A stretch of DNA of 40,882 bases. It comes from Pseudosulfitobacter koreensis. GTDB taxonomy: Bacteria > Pseudomonadota > Alphaproteobacteria > Rhodobacterales > Rhodobacteraceae. The DNA lies in NCBI RefSeq assembly GCF_024733015.1, contig NZ_JANKJG010000017.1:1-40882 (forward strand). The letters are read 5' to 3'. Each line of letters starts with the position of its first letter. The first letter of the stretch is position 1. The notes beneath the pieces were generated by a model, which did no database searches, was not told the origin of the DNA, and saw only the letters and a list, made by a program, of their open reading frames with translations. This document shows positions 9,192 to 17,076 of the stretch, piece by piece. The position numbers were made by a program, and so were the translations under genes.

Positions 9192-9206
9192 CGGGCCGCT
9201 GGCCCG
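9192..9206. terminator. Small hairpin between convergent genes
   Basis: CGGGCC at 9192-9197 pairs with GGCCCG at 9201-9206 around a 3-base loop, in the 45-base gap between the convergent transpeptidase and CAP-protein genes. No T-run follows on either strand, so it may be only a weak bidirectional transcript end. Confidence 0.3.
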
Positions 9207-9222
9207 ACGCAGGTTCAAACGC

Positions 9223-9858
9223 TTACTCGGTGGTGTCCACGATTGTGGCCGCGTCTTCCATCGACGCAGTCTGATCATCGACACGCGCAGGCACCCGGCG
9301 TGACGCCGTCGGGTTGGCCAGCGGTACAAGGGCTGCGCTGCTGGGGTTGGCCATTACCATCGTCCACCAGATCTTGCCGTTGTTTTCCTGGTGCCATGCA
9401 AACCCCATCTGGCTGGCATCACGCGACAGGATCGTGCGGCGCGTATCGGGCTGTTCCATCCATGCGGCCAGCGTTTCCAGCTCTGATTCGTAGGTTTCAG
9501 AGATGTTTTCACCGACAAGCCGCCCCGGATAGCCGACGCGCTGCAGCCGGTCGATGGGCGAAGAGCCGTCCGAGCCAAAGTGCCAGGGACGGTTCTGCAC
9601 GGCCATATCGCGCGAGTGGGTCGCGGCAGCGGCGTTCAGCTGCGGGTCAAGCGCCACCGGCGCCACCCCTTGTGCCTGACGCAGGGCGTTGACCGAATCA
9701 AGCATGCGGTATTGCAGTTTCGACGTGTCGCCCGCGCGGATGCGATACAGTTTCGGCGCAGCGCTCCCGTCTGAGGTCAGCGTTGGCTGGGAAGGCGGCA
9801 CCGCACAGGCGCTGAGCACCAGCAGGCCTGCCAGCAGCAGGGAGAAGATACGGATCAT
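9223..9858 (-). CDS. CAP-domain (SCP/PR1-like) lipoprotein
   Basis: A 211-residue protein with a clear lipoprotein signal: a hydrophobic run then LSAC, with the lipidated cysteine at C18. The CAP domain covers about residues 48-170, with LDPQLNAAAATHSRDMA, a His in PWHFG, VGENISE, and the terminal strand NGKIWWTMVMANP. Bacterial CAP proteins are secreted or surface proteins of mostly unknown function; no enzymatic activity should be assumed. The last 40 residues are polar and low in complexity. Its promoter lies in the 168-base gap shared with the divergent second L,D-transpeptidase gene, suggesting a common envelope role (inference). Confidence 0.88.
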   Translation of the reverse strand: MIRIFSLLLAGLLVLSACAVPPSQPTLTSDGSAAPKLYRIRAGDTSKLQYRMLDSVNALRQAQGVAPVALDPQLNAAAATHSRDMAVQNRPWHFGSDGSSPIDRLQRVGYPGRLVGENISETYESELETLAAWMEQPDTRRTILSRDASQMGFAWHQENNGKIWWTMVMANPSSAALVPLANPTASRRVPARVDDQTASMEDAATIVDTTE

Positions 9859-10026
9859 GACAGGCTCCAGTCGTTTGGTTTCAAAGTGAGATACAGCGCC
9901 ACGCGTGGCAATTCAAACGCACATAGGCGTGAGCTTGCCGGATGACAGTTCTTTGAATTGCGACTGCGACTTTAGCGCCATATATACAAGGGTAAATGAC
10001 TTATCCGCTGAACAGGAGGACATGAG

Positions 10027-10617
10027 ATGTCCAACAAGCGCTTTGATTTCCAGAACCGTCGTGCATTTCTCGCAGGCTCTGCCGCGATGCTTGCGACGCC
10101 CGCCCTTGCACAGGTTCCCGCAGGCCAGGCCGAGCGTGACCCGACTCAATCGGTGCGCCGCAACATTTCCAGCTTTCGCACGCTGGACTGGCAGCCCTAT
10201 TTCGACAGTCTGAACAACGGGGCCATCCTGGTCGATATCGACAGCCGGGCCGTGCACTACTGGTCCGAGGATCAGTCGATCTACAAATTGTACCCTTCCA
10301 GCGTACCGCTTACCGATGACCTGACGCGCCGTGGTCGCACCAGTGTAGTACAGAAGGTGACAGGCCCCAGCTGGCGCCCGACACCCTCCATGCTGGAACG
10401 CAACCCGGAGTGGCCCGACTTTATCGGCCCCGGCCCCGATAACCCCTTGGGCACGCACGCTTTGTACCTGAGCTGGACCTATTACCGCATCCACGGAACC
10501 CACGACACGCGCAAAATTGGCCGCAAATCGTCCAACGGATGCATCGGTCTTTACAACGAACATATTCAGGAACTGTTCGGCATGGCGGAAGTGGGCACAC
10601 AAGTGTTGCTTATTTGA
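10027..10617 (+). CDS. L,D-transpeptidase (ErfK/YbiS type), probable Tat substrate
   Basis: A 196-residue periplasmic transpeptidase. The N-terminus NRRAFLAGSAAML...ALA has twin arginines at 11-12 and a likely cleavage after A28, so Tat export is probable. The YkuD catalytic motif is complete: RIHGTHDTRKIG with H156, and SSNGCIGL with nucleophile C172. This branch normally joins meso-diaminopimelate residues in peptidoglycan or anchors outer-membrane proteins. A perfect AGGAGGA at 10014-10020 sits six bases before the ATG at 10027 and rules out the out-of-frame ATG at 10022. It is not close in sequence to the other transpeptidase 850 bases upstream, so the two are not a recent duplication. 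Confidence 0.92.
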   Translation: MSNKRFDFQNRRAFLAGSAAMLATPALAQVPAGQAERDPTQSVRRNISSFRTLDWQPYFDSLNNGAILVDIDSRAVHYWSEDQSIYKLYPSSVPLTDDLTRRGRTSVVQKVTGPSWRPTPSMLERNPEWPDFIGPGPDNPLGTHALYLSWTYYRIHGTHDTRKIGRKSSNGCIGLYNEHIQELFGMAEVGTQVLLI

Positions 10618-10755
10618 CGACATCGGATTCAATGGCGGCCTTTGTACGGCAATGCGGGTTTGCAATTCCCCTTATTTGCTGTTTACAACGGGATACGAGG
10701 TAAGTCTTGGGTGCGCGTCCGCACAATTGCTGGCGCGCTTTTTCTGGAGGTTAAC

Positions 10756-10935
10756 ATGAAAAAACTCGTTCTCGCCGCCGCTCTGACAGCTGCTGCATCT
10801 ACCGCATTCGCCGGCGCTCCTGCCGATCCGATCATCGAAGCACCCGTCGTCGTCGAAGAAACAACTTCTTCTTCGTCCGGCATCCTGCTGCCCCTGCTGC
10901 TTCTGGCACTGGTGGCTGCAGCTGTTGCTGACTAA
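10756..10935 (+). CDS. 59-residue exported peptide with a C-terminal hydrophobic segment
   Basis: A tiny protein starting MKKLVLAAALTAAASTAFAG, a textbook Sec signal likely cut after A19. A short Pro/Val/Glu linker with a TTSSSS stretch follows, then a hydrophobic helix at about 42-57 (ILLPLLLLALVAAAVA) ending in Asp. CTGGAGG at 10744-10750 is a strong ribosome site and decides this start over the upstream in-frame ATG at 10642. A strong terminator follows, so it is its own transcription unit. I recognise no function. Similar short proteins beside hemH in related bacteria are sometimes labelled ferrochelatase, which would be wrong for this one. Confidence 0.75.
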   Translation: MKKLVLAAALTAAASTAFAGAPADPIIEAPVVVEETTSSSSGILLPLLLLALVAAAVAD

Positions 10936-10955
10936 GCGACGCTTCGCACCAATAA

Positions 10956-10986
10956 GAAAGGCGGTACTTCGGTACCGCCTTTTTTT
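10956..10986 (+). terminator. Strong intrinsic terminator (usable in both directions)
   Basis: AGGCGGTAC (10959-10967), a TTCG tetraloop, GTACCGCCT (10972-10980), then a run of six further T. The stem is perfect. The A residues before it can serve as a U-tail on the opposite strand, so it probably also ends the convergent hemH transcript. Confidence 0.92.
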
Positions 10987-11037
10987 ATGTCTGCACTCTG
11001 GGGTTCTGGCGAAACGCGTCGCCCCTTCCGGGCGCGG

Positions 11038-12099
11038 CTAGACCAGCCAGCCGCGCAGATTCTCCTCGATCACGTTCGACAACGCCTGAATGTGCGCAGG
11101 GTCGTCGTTGAGGCAGGGGATATAGGTAAAGGTCTCGCCGCCCGCGTGCTCAAAGCTTTCGCGGATCTCTTCGTTGATCTCTTCCAGCGTTTCGATGCAA
11201 TCGGCGGAAAATGCAGGCGCGCAGACCGCGATGCTTTTCTTGCCGGCCTTTGCCTGTCGCGCAACCTCTTCGACCGTGTAGGGCTGCAGCCATTCTTCGG
11301 GGCCGAATTTTGACTGGAAGGTCGTCATGATCTCGGTGTCGTCCCAGCCCAGCCGCTCTTTCAGCAGGCGCGTGGTTTTCTGGCATTGGCAGTGATAGGG
11401 ATCGCCTTGCATCAGATAGCGCTGCGGCACCCCGTGATAGGAACACAGCAAGATATCGGGCCGCTTTTCGGCCTTGGCATATCCGGCCTCAATGGACTGG
11501 GCCAGCGCGTCGATATAATCGGCCCGGTCGAAATAGGGGGCGACGGTGCGCGCCACCGGCTGCCAGGTTTCCTTTTGCAGGGCATCAAAAAACGCATCGT
11601 TGGCAGTGGCTGACGTGGCCCCGGCATAATGCGGATAAAGCGGGAAAAACAGGATCTTGCGGCAGCCCGCCTCGGTCATCGCGCGGACCTTGGATGCGGT
11701 CGACGGATTGCCGTAGCGCATGCAGAAATCCACCATGACCGTATCGCCGAACCGGCTTTGCATCGCTTCGGCAATCTTGGCCGTCTGCGCCTTGGTGATG
11801 GTCAGCAGGGGGCTTTCGTTCTCGGCCTCGTTCCAGATGGACTTGTACGCAGCACCCGAACTGAAGGGGCGTTTCGTCAGAATGACGGTCTGCAACAGCG
11901 GCTGCCACAGCCACGGCGAATAGTCGATGACGCGGCGGTCCGACAGGAATTCGCTGAGATAACGGCGCATCGACCAATAGTCGTAACCGTCCGGCGTGCC
12001 GAGGTTGGCCAGCAGAATCCCGACGCGCTCGCCCGGGATTGCCGGGTGGTCTGGCTTTGCATGGGCAGGGCGCTGGGCGTTGGTCTGTGTATCTGGCAT
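11038..12099 (-). CDS. hemH: Ferrochelatase
   Basis: A 353-residue enzyme that inserts ferrous iron into protoporphyrin IX to give haem. Family features are LLANLGTPDGYDYWSMRRYLSEFLSD at the N-terminus, FFPLYPHYAGATSATA, the catalytic histidine region LCSYHGVPQRYLMQGDPY, and the C-terminal FSADCIETLEEI with the conserved glutamates. CQCQKT follows the active site. The start MPDTQTNAQ (CAT at 12097-12099) is chosen because upstream frame sequence overlaps the next gene and looks non-homologous; its ribosome site is weak. The gene is downstream of a methyltransferase on the same strand and faces the small membrane-peptide gene across a bidirectional terminator. Confidence 0.95.
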   Translation of the reverse strand: MPDTQTNAQRPAHAKPDHPAIPGERVGILLANLGTPDGYDYWSMRRYLSEFLSDRRVIDYSPWLWQPLLQTVILTKRPFSSGAAYKSIWNEAENESPLLTITKAQTAKIAEAMQSRFGDTVMVDFCMRYGNPSTASKVRAMTEAGCRKILFFPLYPHYAGATSATANDAFFDALQKETWQPVARTVAPYFDRADYIDALAQSIEAGYAKAEKRPDILLCSYHGVPQRYLMQGDPYHCQCQKTTRLLKERLGWDDTEIMTTFQSKFGPEEWLQPYTVEEVARQAKAGKKSIAVCAPAFSADCIETLEEINEEIRESFEHAGGETFTYIPCLNDDPAHIQALSNVIEENLRGWLV

Positions 12100-12151
12100 G
12101 AGCTTTTCCGCTGTTCGGGTCGATCGAGACATAGAGGAATTTGCCGCAGGT

Positions 12152-12964
12152 TCAATCTGGCAAGGGCCGTTCTGCGACATTGAGCGCATCTGCAAGCCGC
12201 TGTTGTGCCGATCCGGGGCGCAATGCCTTGGGTTGGCTGGGGTCCGGAGCCCAGCCGGCCAGGAACACCAGATCGAATGTTGTACGTATTCGGCCCGTAT
12301 CTGTACAGAATGCAGATTGATAGCGCGCGACCGCGTCCATCATTACCGATCTGCGCGTCGGCTTGCGCAACCGCCCGGTCAGCGCGTTGGTTTCGCCCAT
12401 CGCGCGCAACTCGTGCATCAAATGCAGGGGCGATTTGTATTCGACCGTCTGGGTCAGCACATCCGCCACCGGCAGGGCAAAGCCCGCACGTTGCAGCAGC
12501 GCACCCAGATCGCGCACCTCGCCCATCGGTGCCACGCGGGGGCTCAGGCCGCCGGTCTGTGCAACTTCGGCCTCGGCGAGGCAGGCGCGCAGCTCGTTCA
12601 GGGTCTGGCCGCCAAAGCACACGCCCAGAAACAGCCCGTCGGGTTTCAGGGCACGGTGGCATTGGATCAGCTGGCCCACGGGGTCGTTGGCCCAGTGCAG
12701 TCCCATGGCATGCACCACCAGATCGCAAGAGGCAGGTTCCAGCGCCAGTGTTTCCTGATCGGGGATAATTCTGCAGTTTTCGACAAGATTGCCCCAGATC
12801 TGCGGGAACCCAGTCACCACGGCGGCCTGCGTAAATGACCTTTTAACCAGTTCCAGCCGATCCTGAAGCTCTTCCCGCGCGGTCTGGTGCAGGAACAGGG
12901 CATCAGGCTGCGTGCGCTTGCGGTGTGCGATCAGTGCGGCGGTGTCTGTCAACGGTGCGTTCAT
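12152..12964 (-). CDS. SAM-dependent methyltransferase (BioC/NDUFAF5-like)
   Basis: A 270-residue class I methyltransferase-like protein starting MNAPLTDTAALIAHRKR. DLVVHAMGLHWANDPVGQLIQCHRALKPDG-type sequence matches the BioC and human NDUFAF5 group; NDUFAF5 homologues help assemble respiratory complex I. The glycine-rich SAM motif I is not obvious (the segment reads VVTGFPQIWGN), so the enzymatic role is unproven. The start is at CAT 12962-12964, with only a weak purine stretch before it. The start codon of the divergent comF gene lies 14 bases away, so one or both promoters must sit inside the other gene. hemH follows 52 bases downstream on the same strand. Confidence 0.82.
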   Translation of the reverse strand: MNAPLTDTAALIAHRKRTQPDALFLHQTAREELQDRLELVKRSFTQAAVVTGFPQIWGNLVENCRIIPDQETLALEPASCDLVVHAMGLHWANDPVGQLIQCHRALKPDGLFLGVCFGGQTLNELRACLAEAEVAQTGGLSPRVAPMGEVRDLGALLQRAGFALPVADVLTQTVEYKSPLHLMHELRAMGETNALTGRLRKPTRRSVMMDAVARYQSAFCTDTGRIRTTFDLVFLAGWAPDPSQPKALRPGSAQQRLADALNVAERPLPD

Positions 12965-12978
12965 GGAGCTTAGATAGA

Positions 12979-13713
12979 ATGGTTGCGACGCGGTTACAAA
13001 CGGCCCTTTCCCTGATCTATCCCGCACGCTGTCTGGGGTGCGGCACCGTGGTCGACGATGACTTTGGCCTGTGCGGAACATGCTGGCGCGACACGCCCTT
13101 TGTCGGGGGGGCCATTTGCGATTCGTGCGGTGGCCCTTTGCCGGGACAAACTGGTGTGGACAAGGCGCATTGCGACAGCTGCCTGCGCGATCCGCCGCCC
13201 TGGGATCAGGGGCGCGCGGCGCTGGTGTATCGCGACCGGGCCCGGTCGCTGATCCTGGGGCTGAAACATGCGGACAAACAAGAGGTGGCCGAGCCTGCCT
13301 CGGGGTGGATGGCCCGTGCGGTGCGCGATATCGTAACGCCGGGCATGCTGGTTGTTCCTGTACCGCTGCATTGGACGCGGATGCTCAAACGGCGCTATAA
13401 TCAGTCGGCGCTGCTGGCCCGTGCGATGGCCAACCGGCTGGACCTGCCCAGTTGTCCCGACCTGCTGCTGCGCATTCGCCGCACCCGCAGTCTTGAGGGG
13501 ATGGACCGCACCCAGCGGCTGACCACGCTGGACGGTGCGCTTGCGATCAATACCAAACGCGCGCATCGGATTGCCGCCGGTCGGTCGGTGCTGCTGGTCG
13601 ATGATGTGATGACATCCGGTGCGACCCTGGCCGAGGCGACGCGCACGCTGCGTGCGGCGGGCGCAGGTCGGGTTTGCGTGGTGGCACTGGCGCGGGTGAC
13701 CAAAGAGACCTAG
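12979..13713 (+). CDS. comF: ComF-family phosphoribosyltransferase-like protein
   Basis: A 244-residue ComF protein: an N-terminal zinc-binding part with four CxxC pairs (C18/C21, C32/C35, C47/C50, C65/C68) and a C-terminal phosphoribosyltransferase domain with the PRPP motif VLLVDDVMTSGATL. ComF proteins are linked to DNA uptake in naturally competent bacteria, but most carriers have no shown competence and the substrate is unknown. VPVPLHWTRMLKRRYNQS is the typical middle signature. The start MVATRLQTAL at 12979 has GGAG ten bases upstream; an in-frame ATG at 12925 would overlap the divergent methyltransferase. grxC follows after 36 bases. Confidence 0.9.
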   Translation: MVATRLQTALSLIYPARCLGCGTVVDDDFGLCGTCWRDTPFVGGAICDSCGGPLPGQTGVDKAHCDSCLRDPPPWDQGRAALVYRDRARSLILGLKHADKQEVAEPASGWMARAVRDIVTPGMLVVPVPLHWTRMLKRRYNQSALLARAMANRLDLPSCPDLLLRIRRTRSLEGMDRTQRLTTLDGALAINTKRAHRIAAGRSVLLVDDVMTSGATLAEATRTLRAAGAGRVCVVALARVTKET

Positions 13714-13749
13714 ATATTGGGGAAATGACCCCATACCGAGGACACTGAC

Positions 13750-14007
13750 ATGAAACCTGTTGCTATCTACACCACGCCGATCTGCGGCTTTTGCCACCGT
13801 GCCAAACAGTTGCTGAACCAGAAGGGCGTCGATTTCGAAGAGTTCGACGTGATGGCCAACCCAGACTTGAAGACCGAGATGATCAAGCGCGCCAATGGCA
13901 GCCGCACCGTGCCGCAGATCTTTGTCGGCGAAGATCATGTGGGCGGCTGCGACGAGCTTTATGCGCTTGAGCGTCAGGGCAAGCTGGACGAGCTGCTGGC
14001 CGCCTGA
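13750..14007 (+). CDS. grxC: Glutaredoxin 3
   Basis: An 85-residue dithiol glutaredoxin with the active site C12-G-F-C15. The usual CPYC is replaced by CGFC, common in alphaproteobacterial GrxC. The glutathione-binding TVPQIFV and GGCDEL motifs are intact. It uses glutathione to reduce disulfides, including those of ribonucleotide reductase. The stop overlaps the next start as TGATG, so translation of the following amidase gene is probably coupled. Confidence 0.95.
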   Translation: MKPVAIYTTPICGFCHRAKQLLNQKGVDFEEFDVMANPDLKTEMIKRANGSRTVPQIFVGEDHVGGCDELYALERQGKLDELLAA

Positions 14008-14837
14008 TGAAGGCCGCGCTGCTGCAACTGAACGTCAGCGACGATCCTGTCGCCAATTTGGTCGAAACCACGGCGCTGCTGCGCGCCGCCGTGGCGGAGG
14101 GTGCGCAGTTCGTGCTGACACCGGAGGTGACGAACTGCATCTCGACCAGCCGTGACCGCCAGCGCGAGGTGCTGCAGGACGAAGCGTCGGATATCACGCT
14201 GGCTGGGCTGCGCGCGGAGGCTGCGGCACAGGGCATCTGGCTGCTGATCGGATCGCTTGCGGTCAAGACCGACGATCCCGACGGACGCTTTGCCAACCGG
14301 CAGTTCCTGATCGCACCCGATGGCGGCATTCAGGCGCGATACGACAAGATACATATGTTCGACGTGGAAATCGGGCAGGGCGAAAGCTATCGCGAATCTG
14401 CGGGCTACCGGCCAGGTAGACGTGCGGTGGTGGCGGACCTGCCCGCATTCCGGCTGGGCATGGCGACCTGTTACGATATGCGCTTTGGCCATCTGTCGCG
14501 GGCGCTGGTGCAGGCGGGTGCGCAGGTGCTGGTATATCCGTCGGCATTCTCGCCCGTCACCGGTGCAGCCCATTGGCACAGCCTGCTGCGGGCGCGCGCG
14601 ATCGAAAGCGGTGCCTGGGTTCTGGCACCGGCACAGACCGGCACACATGACGCGACGGAGGGGAAGCCGCGCAGCACTTACGGGCATTCTCTTGTGGTGG
14701 ACCCTTGGGGCGATGTATTAGTGGACGCAGGGACGGAGACCGGATTTTCGGTGTTCGATCTGGATATTGACAGGGTCGCGAACGCCCGGCGCCGTATTCC
14801 GGCACTGGAAAACGCCCGCGATTTTGATGGACCGTGA
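14007..14837 (+). CDS. Carbon-nitrogen hydrolase (nitrilase family, Nit2-like amidase)
   Basis: A 276-residue amidase with the nitrilase-superfamily triad E40 (LTPE), K114 (RYDKIHMFDV) and C155 (GMATCYDMRF). Its best-known relatives, Nit1/Nit2, hydrolyse deaminated glutathione or omega-amides of keto acids. A coupled glutaredoxin gene immediately upstream makes a link to glutathione repair attractive (inference). HMFDVEIGQGESYRES-type sequence is characteristic of the Nit group rather than of true nitrilases. The start codon overlaps the stop of grxC. A MarR-type regulator follows within 13 bases, so all three are likely one transcript from comF or grxC. Confidence 0.92.
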   Translation: MKAALLQLNVSDDPVANLVETTALLRAAVAEGAQFVLTPEVTNCISTSRDRQREVLQDEASDITLAGLRAEAAAQGIWLLIGSLAVKTDDPDGRFANRQFLIAPDGGIQARYDKIHMFDVEIGQGESYRESAGYRPGRRAVVADLPAFRLGMATCYDMRFGHLSRALVQAGAQVLVYPSAFSPVTGAAHWHSLLRARAIESGAWVLAPAQTGTHDATEGKPRSTYGHSLVVDPWGDVLVDAGTETGFSVFDLDIDRVANARRRIPALENARDFDGP

Positions 14838-14850
14838 ACCTAGAGAGCGC

Positions 14851-15294
14851 ATGACGCAGGACAAGGACGCATTGGCAATCGCGCTGTTCAGCGAGGTTTT
14901 GGCCGCTGATCAGACCGTACGCAACCGTCTGGGACGGGTGCTGCCCAAAGGCATGGAAATCTCGCATTTCTCGGTTCTGAACAGTCTGGCCTGGCACCAC
15001 GGCGAACGCACGCCAGCGCAATTGGCCGAGACGTTCAACGTGACGCGTGGGGCGATGACCAACACGCTGCGGAAGCTGCAATGGCAGGGATATGTTCACA
15101 TCCGCCCCGATTGGGACGATGCGCGCCGCAAGCTGGTCGCGATAAGTCCCGCAGGCGCGCAGGCGCGCGAGGCTGCTGTTTCCGCGATTGCACCGCTGTT
15201 TCGCGACCTGGTCGACAAGGTCGGCGAAGAGCAGGTGCGCGCCGCCATCCCGACGCTGCGCGAGTTGCGCAATCAGTTGACCGACAAGCCTTAA
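14851..15294 (+). CDS. MarR-family transcriptional regulator
   Basis: A 147-residue winged-helix protein. Helix-turn-helix residues lie around [26 protein letters not shown], and the wing contains [15 protein letters not shown]. MarR proteins are dimeric repressors, often of stress or aromatic-compound genes, released by ligand or oxidation; this one has no cysteine, so direct thiol sensing is unlikely. The start MTQDKDALA at 14851 has AGAGAG just upstream. An alternative in-frame ATG at 14827 would overlap the amidase gene by 11 bases. The TAA stop overlaps the stop of convergent ubiG within TTAA. Confidence 0.87.
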   Translation: MTQDKDALAIALFSEVLAADQTVRNRLGRVLPKGMEISHFSVLNSLAWHHGERTPAQLAETFNVTRGAMTNTLRKLQWQGYVHIRPDWDDARRKLVAISPAGAQAREAAVSAIAPLFRDLVDKVGEEQVRAAIPTLRELRNQLTDKP

Positions 15295-16046
15295 AGCGGC
15301 AGGCGCGGTTTGAGGCTGGCGGTGACGTAGTTCACGCTGAGGTCACGGTCCGACAGGCGCCACGACCATGTCAGCGGATTGAACACAAAACCCTGCCGGT
15401 CTACGGGGTCGAGCCCCGCGCGGGTCAGCAGATCGAACAACTCGTCCGGCGTGATGAACTTGGACCATTGGTGCGTGCCCTTTGGCAGCCAACGCATGAT
15501 GTGCTCGGCCCCGATGATGGCCATGGCAAAGGATTTCGGATTTCGGTTAAGCGTCGAGCAGATGTGCAGCCCGCCGGGTTTCAACAGCGCGCGGCAGGCG
15601 GTCAAATAGGCCAGCGGGTCGGATACGTGTTCGACCACCTCCATGTTCAGCACCGCGTCGAACTGTTCGCCCGCCGCCGCCATATCCTCGGCGGTGGTGT
15701 GGCGATAGTCGATGTCCAGCCCCGATTGCTGCGCGTGAACCTGTGCCACGGGAATGTTACGCGCTGCGGCATCTGCGCCCACCACATCAGCGCCCAGTCG
15801 CGCCATAGGCTCGGCCAGCAACCCGCCGCCACAGCCGATGTCGAGGATGCGCAGACCGGCAAAAGCGTCGGGTGCCTTGAGATCGCGGTCAAATTCGGCG
15901 GCGATCTGCGTTGTGATATAGTCAAGACGGCAGGGGTTCAGCATGTGAAGCGGTTTGAATTTGCCCGTGGGGTCCCACCATTCTTCGGCCATAGCCTCGA
16001 ATTTGGCGACCTCTGAGGGATCTACGGTGCCGTGATGCGCTTGCAT
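15291..16046 (-). CDS. ubiG: Ubiquinone biosynthesis O-methyltransferase
   Basis: A 251-residue SAM methyltransferase that carries out both O-methylations in ubiquinone synthesis. Motif I is [16 protein letters not shown]. The N-terminal [21 protein letters not shown] and C-terminal [15 protein letters not shown] are diagnostic. The start MQAHHGTVD (CAT at 16044-16046) is preceded by GGAGAG at good spacing. An ATG four codons earlier (16058), with AAGGA further away, is the alternative. It shares a 49-base gap with the divergent prolyl iminopeptidase gene, where an AT-rich TATATAGG lies. Its stop overlaps the marR stop. Confidence 0.96.
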   Translation of the reverse strand: MQAHHGTVDPSEVAKFEAMAEEWWDPTGKFKPLHMLNPCRLDYITTQIAAEFDRDLKAPDAFAGLRILDIGCGGGLLAEPMARLGADVVGADAAARNIPVAQVHAQQSGLDIDYRHTTAEDMAAAGEQFDAVLNMEVVEHVSDPLAYLTACRALLKPGGLHICSTLNRNPKSFAMAIIGAEHIMRWLPKGTHQWSKFITPDELFDLLTRAGLDPVDRQGFVFNPLTWSWRLSDRDLSVNYVTASLKPRLPL

Positions 16047-16095
16047 TCTGCTCTCCATATGCTCAATTGTTCCTTGCACCCTATATAGGACGGTC

Positions 16096-17076
16096 ATGGA
16101 CAAGTACCCGGATCAAAAGCGCGCAGTTCAGTTTCTTTACCCGCCGGTCGATCCGTTCGATCAGCGGATGATGGATGTGGGCGACGGGCACAAGATCTAT
16201 GTCGAGCAATGCGGGAACCCCTCTGGGATTCCGGTCGTGGTACTGCATGGTGGCCCCGGTGGCGGGTGCAGCCCCGCGATGCGGCGGTATTTCGACCCGG
16301 CGGTGTTTCGCGTGGTGCTGTTCGATCAGCGTGGCTGCGGGCGGTCGCGCCCCTATGCGGTGATCGAGAACAACACGACATGGCACCTGGTGCGCGACAT
16401 CGAGATGATCCGCGAGGCGCTGGGCATCGACCGCTGGATCGCCTTTGGCGGAAGCTGGGGGGCGACGCTGGCGCTGATCTATGCGCAGACCCACCCCGAC
16501 CGCGTGCGCGAATTGGTGTTGCGCGGCGTGTTCACCATGACCCAGGCCGAGATCGACTGGTTCTATGCAGGCGGCGCGGGCAAGTTCTGGCCCGAAGTCT
16601 GGGCGCGGTTTATCGCTCCCATTCCCGAAGACGAGCGCGGCAATCTGGTGGCGGCCTATCATAGGCGGCTGTTCAGCGGCGACCGGATGGAGGAAACCAA
16701 ATACGGACGCGCCTGGGCGTCGTGGGAAAATGCGCTGGCGTCGATCCACAGCAATGGTGCGGGCGGCGAGGCTCCGGGTGAATATGCGCGGGCGTTTTCG
16801 CGGTTGGAGAATCACTATTTCATCAACGGCGGCTTTCTTGAGTTCGACGGGCAGATATTGGCGCACATGGACCGTCTGGCGGATATCCCCGGCACCATTG
16901 TGCAAGGGCGCTATGACATGATCTGCCCGCCCGAAAGCGCCTATGCGATCGTGCAGAAGTGGCCGAGGGGCACGCTTAAGCTGGTGCGCAATGCGGGCCA
17001 TGCGTTGTCCGAGCCGGGGATCAGTTCGGAGCTGGTGCGCACGATGGACCGCATCGGCCAGACGGAGCAGATCTAA
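16096..17076 (+). CDS. pip: Prolyl iminopeptidase
   Basis: A 326-residue alpha/beta hydrolase (peptidase family S33) that removes N-terminal proline from peptides. The oxyanion segment HGGPGGG (51-57) and nucleophile elbow GGSWG with S120 are present. The acid is probably the Asp in GRYDMICPP, and the base the His in NAGHALSE. The [13 protein letters not shown] cap segment and the N-terminal [21 protein letters not shown] are typical. No signal peptide is present, so it is cytoplasmic. The stop TAA overlaps the next ATG (TAATG), so the binding-protein-like gene downstream is translationally coupled, hinting at peptide use. Confidence 0.95.
   Translation: MDKYPDQKRAVQFLYPPVDPFDQRMMDVGDGHKIYVEQCGNPSGIPVVVLHGGPGGGCSPAMRRYFDPAVFRVVLFDQRGCGRSRPYAVIENNTTWHLVRDIEMIREALGIDRWIAFGGSWGATLALIYAQTHPDRVRELVLRGVFTMTQAEIDWFYAGGAGKFWPEVWARFIAPIPEDERGNLVAAYHRRLFSGDRMEETKYGRAWASWENALASIHSNGAGGEAPGEYARAFSRLENHYFINGGFLEFDGQILAHMDRLADIPGTIVQGRYDMICPPESAYAIVQKWPRGTLKLVRNAGHALSEPGISSELVRTMDRIGQTEQI

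Noticed and set aside
8680..10617. Idea that the two L,D-transpeptidases are a gene duplication
   Set aside because: They differ in length, export signal and sequence around the active site (DWTWGC versus KSSNGC), so they belong to separate branches.
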